DNA from: an uncultured Clostridia bacterium
GTDB taxonomy: Bacteria; Bacillota_A; Clostridia; Christensenellales; Aristaeellaceae
Assembly: GCA_945871545.1 (NCBI GenBank)
Contig: CAMBWJ010000082.1
Location: 1-7,369, forward strand
DNA: 7,369 nucleotides
Direction: 5' to 3'
The notes under the pieces were generated by a model. The model saw nothing but the letters and a program-made list of their open reading frames with translations, was not told where the DNA came from and searched no databases. Shown in pieces: positions 4,569 through 7,369 of the stretch (position 1 is the stretch's first letter; each line of letters opens with the position of its first letter). The position numbers and the translations under genes were made by a program.

Positions 4569-5369
4569 GGCAGCGAGCTGCCCACCAAAGTCGGCGAGGG
4601 ACCAGAAGCGGTGAGTTGCATGGAAACGTTTCTGATCCTCACGGTGACTGCGCTCGTCCTTGCCATTGTGACGCGGGGTATAGGGACGAATGAGCTTGTG
4701 ACGAATGCCGAGTTCAGCTGCAGTAGATTCAAACAGCGTCGGGATGTCGCATTTGGAATTGGAGAAACGGTTGGTAAACTCAAAGCCGTTGTCTGTCTGA
4801 AGACATTCCACGGTTACGCCCTTTCTGCGAAAGCTTTCAACAACGTGATGCAGGAAATGTGCGGAGAAATAGGTACTCTGTTCGGGATAAGCTCCCAGAA
4901 TGCGGTATCGAGAGTGTTCGTCGATCACCGTATACTGATAGAGTTTCAGTCCCGGTTCTGCGATGCAGGATCTGGGAACGACCTTTACGTCGATCTGGAT
5001 GCGCTGGCCGGGGTACTGCATCTGTTCATAAGGCTTGGGGGTGTACTTCTTCCGGGGCTTTTCCTTCGCTGCCAGTCCTTCGCGTCTGAGAACGCGCCAC
5101 AGACTTTCGATGCAGCGGCTGTATCCTCGCTTGCGCAGGCGGCTCCAGAGTTCTACGATGCCGAGCTTGGGATTGCGGCGCCGCATGTCTCGGATGAGCT
5201 TCAGCTCCGCTTCGGTGTGCTGGTTGGGATGGCTGTGGGAACGATGCGATCGGCATGCCAGCGATTCTATGCTGCCATTATACCTTGCCATCCAGAAGTA
5301 GATGTAGGACGCCCCTTTGTTATACTTTCGGCTGGCACGGAACACTCTGAATTTCTTTGCATGTTTCAT
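4482..5369 (-). CDS. IS481-like DDE transposase remnant, truncated at both ends
   Basis: The 295-residue frame has an N-terminal HTH part (ASRKYNKGASYIYFW, RYNGSIESLACRS), an HTH_21-like stretch (LIRDMRRRNPKLGIVELW) and an rve integrase domain. The DDE residues are in RIQIDVK, QTDNGFEFTN and GKDERSHRED; relatives usually have GKVE at the last site. Family members I remember begin some ten residues earlier (xYTFQMKH). Here LENYTFQ is present upstream, but the frame hits TAA at 5396-5394 without a start codon, and no ribosome site serves the ATG at 5369. After QLAAH (4566) the expected NRRSNNFPMRPL-type ending is absent; the last 27 codons are the DUF1016 gene start read backwards. It is unlikely to be active. 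Confidence 0.8.
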   Translation of the reverse strand: MKHAKKFRVFRASRKYNKGASYIYFWMARYNGSIESLACRSHRSHSHPNQHTEAELKLIRDMRRRNPKLGIVELWSRLRKRGYSRCIESLWRVLRREGLAAKEKPRKKYTPKPYEQMQYPGQRIQIDVKVVPRSCIAEPGLKLYQYTVIDEHSRYRILGAYPEQSTYFSAHFLHHVVESFRRKGVTVECLQTDNGFEFTNRFSNSKCDIPTLFESTAAELGIRHKLIRPYTPRHNGKDERSHREDQKRFHATHRFWSLADFGGQLAAHLPSHFATGGVQNRPNIFGNGYYRRFFC

Positions 5370-5393
5370 CTGGAATGTGTAATTCTCTAGCGA
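4566..5393 (-). mobile_element. Truncated IS481-like insertion sequence
   Basis: Bounds are where transposase similarity ends: the DUF1016 junction at about 4566-4568, and the end of the frame next to the toxin-antitoxin promoter at about 5393. Neither terminal inverted repeats nor a convincing target duplication is visible, consistent with loss of both ends in a deletion or recombination rather than a fresh insertion. Confidence 0.65.
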
Positions 5394-5397
5394 TTAC

Positions 5398-5426
5398 TTG
5401 ACAAGTAACGTAATATACGTTACAAT
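5398..5426 (+). promoter_or_regulatory. Promoter and operator of the toxin-antitoxin operon
   Basis: TTGACA (5398-5403), 17 bases, then TACAAT (5421-5426). The spacer contains the dyad GTAACGT (5405-5411) / ACGTTAC (5417-5423) with a 5-base centre, overlapping the -10. That is the expected place for a ribbon-helix-helix antitoxin or toxin-antitoxin complex to repress its own operon. Confidence 0.85.
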
Positions 5427-5445
5427 ATCCTTGCGAGGTGATCCT

Positions 5446-5751
5446 ATGGAAAAGAGCATGACTTTGAATCTGCGGGTGAACCCTATTGTCAAGCAGCAGG
5501 CGGAGGATGTGCTGAAGCAGCTGGGGATTCCGATGGCGACGGCCATCGACATGTATCTGCGCCAGATCAAGCTGACGGGCGGCATTCCCTTCGCTGTGAC
5601 GCTGCCCAAGGCGCCTGCCGCGGTCAATGCGGATACCATGAGTACCGATCAGCTTCGCATGGAGCTGATGGCCGGGTATGACGAACTGCAGTCGGGCAAT
5701 GTGCAGGACGCCAGTGAAGCCTTTGCACGCTTCAGGGATGCGCACAGATGA
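5446..5751 (+). CDS. RelB/DinJ-family antitoxin
   Basis: This 101-residue protein has an N-terminal ribbon-helix-helix of the RelB/DinJ type: MTLNLRVNPIVKQQAEDVLK, LGIPMATAIDMYLRQI, then the typical GGIPF. The N-terminus dimerises and binds the operator; the C-terminal tail (about 60-101, STDQLRMELMAGYDELQSGN) should wrap around and inhibit the toxin. The start is the ATG at 5446, with GAGGTG five bases upstream; an open TTG at 5398 is the -35 hexamer itself and is rejected. The gene overlaps the toxin by ATGA, ensuring coupled translation. It should be repressed by itself through the dyad at 5405-5423. In this family the antitoxin is normally less stable than the toxin. Confidence 0.9.
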   Translation: MEKSMTLNLRVNPIVKQQAEDVLKQLGIPMATAIDMYLRQIKLTGGIPFAVTLPKAPAAVNADTMSTDQLRMELMAGYDELQSGNVQDASEAFARFRDAHR

Positions 5752-6068
5752 AGCAGTATAACGTAAAGATCACCGGCAAAGCGCTGGCGGATATGGAAGC
5801 GATATACGATTATATCGCAGAGCAACTGCTGAATCCCGATGTGGCGATGGGACAGTACAACCGTATCGCGGATGCCATTGAATCGCTGAAGGTGTTCCCG
5901 GAGCGCTGCCGGGTATTTGATTCCCAGCCAGAGCATGATCTCGGCATGCGCCAGATTCCGGTGGACAATTATACCGCCATCTATGTGATCCAGGGTGACG
6001 ATGTGGTGGTACTGCGCGTTCTCTACAGCGCATCGGATATCAATGCCAGACTGCGTGAAGGCCGCTGA
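5748..6068 (+). CDS. RelE/ParE-family toxin
   Basis: This 106-residue protein shows the RelE/ParE fold order: a beta strand (KQYNVKIT), two long helices (ALADMEAIYDYIAEQ; QYNRIADAIESLKVFPERC), then beta strands MRQIPVDNYTAIYVIQ and DVVVLRVLYSASD. RelE toxins cleave mRNA in the ribosome; ParE toxins inhibit gyrase. The sequence alone does not decide, although Arg-rich positions and the VLYSASD end are compatible with either. It starts inside the stop of the antitoxin gene (ATGA). All strands expected for the family are present, so it looks intact. Its location beside IS and defence debris fits an addiction module stabilising an acquired segment. Confidence 0.9.
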   Translation: MKQYNVKITGKALADMEAIYDYIAEQLLNPDVAMGQYNRIADAIESLKVFPERCRVFDSQPEHDLGMRQIPVDNYTAIYVIQGDDVVVLRVLYSASDINARLREGR

Positions 6069-6268
6069 TTCGTGGCAACGATTTGGCAACAAAAAATCAG
6101 ATAGCCCAGGAAAAGTGGAGAAATGGAATAGCCACAATAATCCCTGCGAATGGACAGAAGCGGAATTGTTTAGTTCAAAGGGCGCAGAGATGAGTGGGAA
6201 TAAGGCGCGTGTCGCAGTGCACTCCCGTTGATCGCGTTTGGTGCAAAAACGCTTATTCTGAGCAATAG
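6069..6268. other. Intergenic stretch without a recognised gene
   Basis: This stretch lies between the toxin stop and the terminator. It is A+T-richer at its start and includes the direct repeat GGCAAC twice (in GTGGCAACGATTTGGCAACA) and a small inverted repeat GCGTTT/AAACGC (6234-6252). An open frame overlapping the toxin gene runs through it to TGA at 6231 (reading DSWQRFGNKKSDSPGKVEKW), with no ribosome site or known motif. It may be the end of a lost gene or an element scar. Confidence 0.35.
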
Positions 6269-6311
6269 AAATGAGCCTTGAAGAGTTTCGACTCTTTGAG
6301 GCTCATTTTTT
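6269..6311 (+). terminator. Strong Rho-independent terminator
   Basis: An 18-bp stem (AAATGAGCCTTGAAGAGT at 6269-6286 with ACTCTTTGAGGCTCATTT at 6291-6308, including two G-U pairs) is capped by a TTCG loop and runs into T6. It terminates rightward transcription from the toxin-antitoxin side. The A-run at its base could also help leftward transcription end after the DUF998 gene, whose stop is 45 bases away. Confidence 0.9.
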
Positions 6312-6355
6312 GCGATATAGGTCTGAAACACAGCATTTTCAAGGGATTCTGCGCT

Positions 6356-6997
6356 TCACACCGTTTCCTTCGCGGATTTTTCCCATCCCCGGCGATGGAG
6401 GAGTCCCAGAACCACTGTGAAGCCGGAGCAGGCGAACACGCTGAAGCGCTCCGGAACGCCGAAATACGCGCGGGGAAGAGCGGCGGTTCCCACGGCGCCG
6501 GCGATCATCATGCCCAGCGAGATCAGCGCCCATATCCCCAGTACCGGGCAGGCTCTTTGCCGCAGACAGCCCCAGGCGAGGAGCGTCAGGGATGCGATGG
6601 ACAGCAGCACCACCGCTGCCGTGACCATCAGGTGCATCACATCCTGAAACTGCCCGGAAATGCCCGCATGCGTCAGGGGGAACATGGCGTAGCCCACGGT
6701 GGAGATCCAGTTCATCAGGGCGAACAGATAGATGCCGGCGCGGACGATTCGATTGAAATGTCCCTTGATCGACACGCAGCACAGGGTCACGCAGACGATG
6801 CCGCAGGGCGCATACAGGGCGGCAAGCTGGCGCCACAGCACCCTCGACGGAGCGCCATCCGCCGACAGGTCGCTGACCGCCTGCGACAGCCAGTCATAGC
6901 CCGGGTATGCGAGGGGCGAAAACACCACGGCCGCGGCGTAGGACAGCAGGCTCACCAATCCCAGCCAGCCCAGCCTTCGCATCAGTTTTTCATTCAT
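6356..6997 (-). CDS. DUF998 family membrane protein
   Basis: This 213-residue protein has six predicted membrane helices at about 8-28, 54-75, 84-104, 121-142, 150-173 and 184-201. The first extracytoplasmic loop contains YPGYDWLSQAVSDLSADGAP, the signature of DUF998, a family of bacterial integral membrane proteins without established function. The charged ends (MNEKLMRR; HRRGWEKSAKETV) fit cytoplasmic N- and C-termini. The frame is open 61 codons further upstream, but ACCTCCT on the plus strand (AGGAGGT at 7011-7005) places the start at 6997, seven bases away. The start overlaps the end of the TetR-type gene by eight bases, so the regulator and membrane protein are co-translated. A role in export or envelope response under that regulator is possible but not shown. 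Confidence 0.88.
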   Translation of the reverse strand: MNEKLMRRLGWLGLVSLLSYAAAVVFSPLAYPGYDWLSQAVSDLSADGAPSRVLWRQLAALYAPCGIVCVTLCCVSIKGHFNRIVRAGIYLFALMNWISTVGYAMFPLTHAGISGQFQDVMHLMVTAAVVLLSIASLTLLAWGCLRQRACPVLGIWALISLGMMIAGAVGTAALPRAYFGVPERFSVFACSGFTVVLGLLHRRGWEKSAKETV

Positions 6998-7369
6998 GCG
7001 CTGCACCTCCTGATTCTGCCGGTACCATTGAACCGGCGCCTTTTCCGCTGTGCCGACGAGGCAGCGCACCGCCTCCCTCCGGGGGCTCCAGGTGGAAGGT
7101 CTGATGGAACAGACGCACATGCTGTTCCAGCGCATCCATGATTTCCGCTTCCCTCTCCGGGTGCCGGTCGCACTCTCCAAGCAGGATCAGGATAGGACTG
7201 GCGTACATCATGGCGAGCAGGCCCGGATCCTCCTGCCGCATCACTCCCGCCGCGATCATGCGCTGAAACAGCTCTTTGTGGTAGTCCAGAATCTGCGTCA
7301 CATACCGCCGGGAGTACAGCGCCGACAGCTCCGGGGAGCGGAACTGCTCGATGGTCATCATCCGCCGGA
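6990..7369 (-). CDS. TetR-type transcriptional regulator, C-terminal part (5' end beyond window)
   Basis: The frame is open to the right edge and ends at TGA (6992-6990). The visible part, about 126 codons, includes LTIEQFRSPELSALYSRRYV-like sequence (here MTIEQF...), helices around ILDYHKELFQRMIAAGVMRQ, then PGLLAMMYASPILILLGECD and ALEQHVRLFHQTFHLE. This is the pattern of the ligand-binding C-terminal domain of TetR/AcrR regulators; the DNA-binding HTH would lie outside the window. The ATG pair at 7361/7358 is internal, because relatives continue through TIEQFRxPELSALY and the frame continues upstream (Arg-Arg). The last 30 residues (PPEGGGALPRRHSGKGAGSM) look disordered. It probably controls the coupled DUF998 gene. 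No promoter is visible. Confidence 0.75.
   Translation of the reverse strand, partial: RRMMTIEQFRSPELSALYSRRYVTQILDYHKELFQRMIAAGVMRQEDPGLLAMMYASPILILLGECDRHPEREAEIMDALEQHVRLFHQTFHLEPPEGGGALPRRHSGKGAGSMVPAESGGAAHE

Noticed and set aside
4533..5390. A 285-codon rightward frame starting at TTG.
   Set aside because: Only its first 12 codons belong to a recognisable gene (DUF1016-like); the rest is the antisense of the transposase.
4447..5397. ATTAC at 4447-4451 and 5393-5397 as a target-site duplication around the IS.
   Set aside because: The DUF1016-like coding start occupies 4467-4568, so the IS does not reach 4452; a 5-base match in A+T-rich DNA is expected by chance.
6278..7141. A 287-codon rightward frame over the DUF998 and TetR-type genes.
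   Set aside because: It starts inside the terminator hairpin, is low-complexity in composition, and the opposite strand has ribosome-site-supported genes with family signatures.

Overview
The window looks like chromosome of a strictly anaerobic, fairly G+C-rich Gram-positive of the class Clostridia, probably a gut Oscillospiraceae-type bacterium. This is an inference from strong AGGAGG-type ribosome sites, consensus sigma-A promoters, the rubredoxin/rubrerythrin gene set, DUF134-NifX and DUF998 proteins, and a RelBE-type toxin-antitoxin pair. No rRNA, tRNA or CRISPR array was seen.

Region 1 (1-3640) is a redox and oxidative-stress block. It opens with the last 35 codons of a protein resembling the rhodanese tail of a CoA-disulfide-reductase-type flavoprotein, then a convergent-gene terminator. 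A leftward Crp/Fnr regulator and a rightward DUF134-NifX protein are transcribed divergently from two back-to-back near-consensus promoters. These are embedded in a perfect 19-bp inverted repeat. Then come two unusual iron proteins: rubredoxin / ligand-less rubrerythrin-like bundle / rubredoxin, and ferredoxin / rubredoxin / rubrerythrin / rubredoxin. The second keeps a complete internal ribosome site and ATG exactly where a free-standing rubrerythrin would start. The likely joint task is passing electrons from a flavoprotein or ferredoxin through rubredoxin centres to a diiron peroxidase, under a redox-responsive regulator.

Region 2 (3641-5400) is mobile-element and defence-gene debris. It holds at least seven inverted repeats in gene-free DNA, a possible small RNA, and an A+T-rich 48-codon gene with consensus promoter and ribosome site. 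A DUF1016-like (YhcG-type nuclease) gene start follows, cut after about 34 codons and joined to an IS481-like transposase remnant on the opposite strand. The unfamiliar C-terminus of the transposase frame is explained by that junction: it is the DUF1016 gene read backwards.

Region 3 (5398-6311) is a RelB/DinJ-RelE/ParE toxin-antitoxin operon with a palindromic operator inside its promoter, followed by about 200 bases without a recognised gene and a strong terminator. Region 4 (6356-7369) is a leftward pair: the end of a TetR-type regulator overlapping by 8 bases the start of a six-helix DUF998 membrane protein.
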